A stretch of 64,000 bases of DNA from Phytophthora hibernalis (lineage: Eukaryota > Oomycota > Peronosporomycetes > Peronosporales > Peronosporaceae), in NCBI GenBank assembly GCA_012656075.1, contig JAAKBF010000028.1:124001-188000 (forward strand), given 5' to 3'. How positions within the stretch are numbered: position 1 is the stretch's first letter; each line of letters opens with the position of its first letter. The notes beneath the pieces were generated by a model that was given only the letters and a program-made list of their open reading frames with translations, searched no databases and was not told the origin of the DNA. The translations under genes and the position numbers were made by a program. Of the stretch, positions 63,660-64,000 are shown piece by piece.

Positions 63660-64000
63660 CAATTATAATAAGGAACACCTGATAATTAAGGAGGAAGTAT
63701 AGGCGCCCACAATCCGCACACAGATGTTCCTCACCGACAGATGTATAATGTTTCAAAGAATATTAGTTGATCTCCCGTTCCTTTTTGACGCACATTACTG
63801 TACAGTTTACTCTTGGCGATAGGCTTTTCTAGCTTAAAGCGGAAGCGGAGGCCATATTCCTTCGATGGGTCCGCGAGGTTGGGCGCGGGTCGTCACGGCG
63901 TAGCAGTCGTCAGCGTGGGGGTTGTTGGCGTATCTGCCTTCGGTGAAGGTGCTGCGCATTTTCGCACTGATCCGACGCGTAGTCGGACAAGTCCGCAAAC
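63660..64000. other. Right-edge region, possible retroelement remnant
   Basis: Upstream flank of the dynamin-like gene, then, on the minus strand from 64000 to about 63840, short frames (FADLSDYASDQCENAQHL and RYANNPHADDCYAVTTRAQ). These remind me of the linker between RNase H and integrase in Gypsy pol, but they are in two different frames and too short to assign. Confidence 0.25.

Overview
The window looks like repeat-rich nuclear DNA of an oomycete, most likely a Peronosporales species close to Phytophthora. The reasons are: (i) Ty3/Gypsy, Copia, piggyBac, MULE and pogo elements of types I associate with that group; (ii) bZIP-like proteins without the usual Asn in the basic region; (iii) a SET-domain gene family with a variant active-site motif; (iv) short (70-102 nt) GT-AG introns that restore reading frames exactly; (v) no bacterial gene order. 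The species call is inference from family resemblance, not a database match.

Layout. 1-3.4 kb: Gypsy-1 (minus), gag-pol running off the left edge. 3.5-7.6 kb: bZIP pseudogene, a tandemly duplicated acidic piggyBac-like N-terminal ORF, and a 750-bp pogo deletion derivative with TA target duplication. 8-11.1 kb: a TIR element, a minisatellite and a broken MULE. 11.2-15.8 kb: a fragment related to the SET gene, a non-coding block with nested hairpins, a pogo/CENP-B transposase pseudogene and a MITE. 16.5-18.5 kb: an unidentified degenerate coding region and a second bZIP copy. 19-23.7 kb: a decayed SET gene whose 3' end and downstream flank are duplicated. 23.7-36.2 kb: Gypsy-2 (plus) with LTRs, an inverted reverse transcriptase segment and an antisense gene next to the 3' LTR. 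37.2-48 kb: the two ends of a piggyBac gene (minus), separated by Gypsy-3 (minus, also with a rearranged reverse transcriptase and an antisense gene) and a pogo fragment. 48.7-51.3 kb: non-coding with MITEs and a long hairpin. 51.3-55.7 kb: Copia with identical 138-bp terminal repeats. 55.7-59.9 kb: non-coding with MITEs. 60-61 kb: third bZIP-like gene. 61.2-63.6 kb: a dynamin/Mx-like GTPase gene with one intron.

Almost nothing here is intact. Many breaks are single-base indels in short homopolymers, so decay and assembly error cannot be separated by eye. The host-like genes (bZIP-3, dynamin-like) sit at the right end; the rest is nested and rearranged mobile DNA. The strongest structural observations are the two independent rearrangements of the Gypsy reverse transcriptase region, the antisense coiled-coil gene (with an in-phase intron) shared by two Gypsy elements, the duplicated SET unit, and over-represented perfect palindromes in the non-coding DNA.
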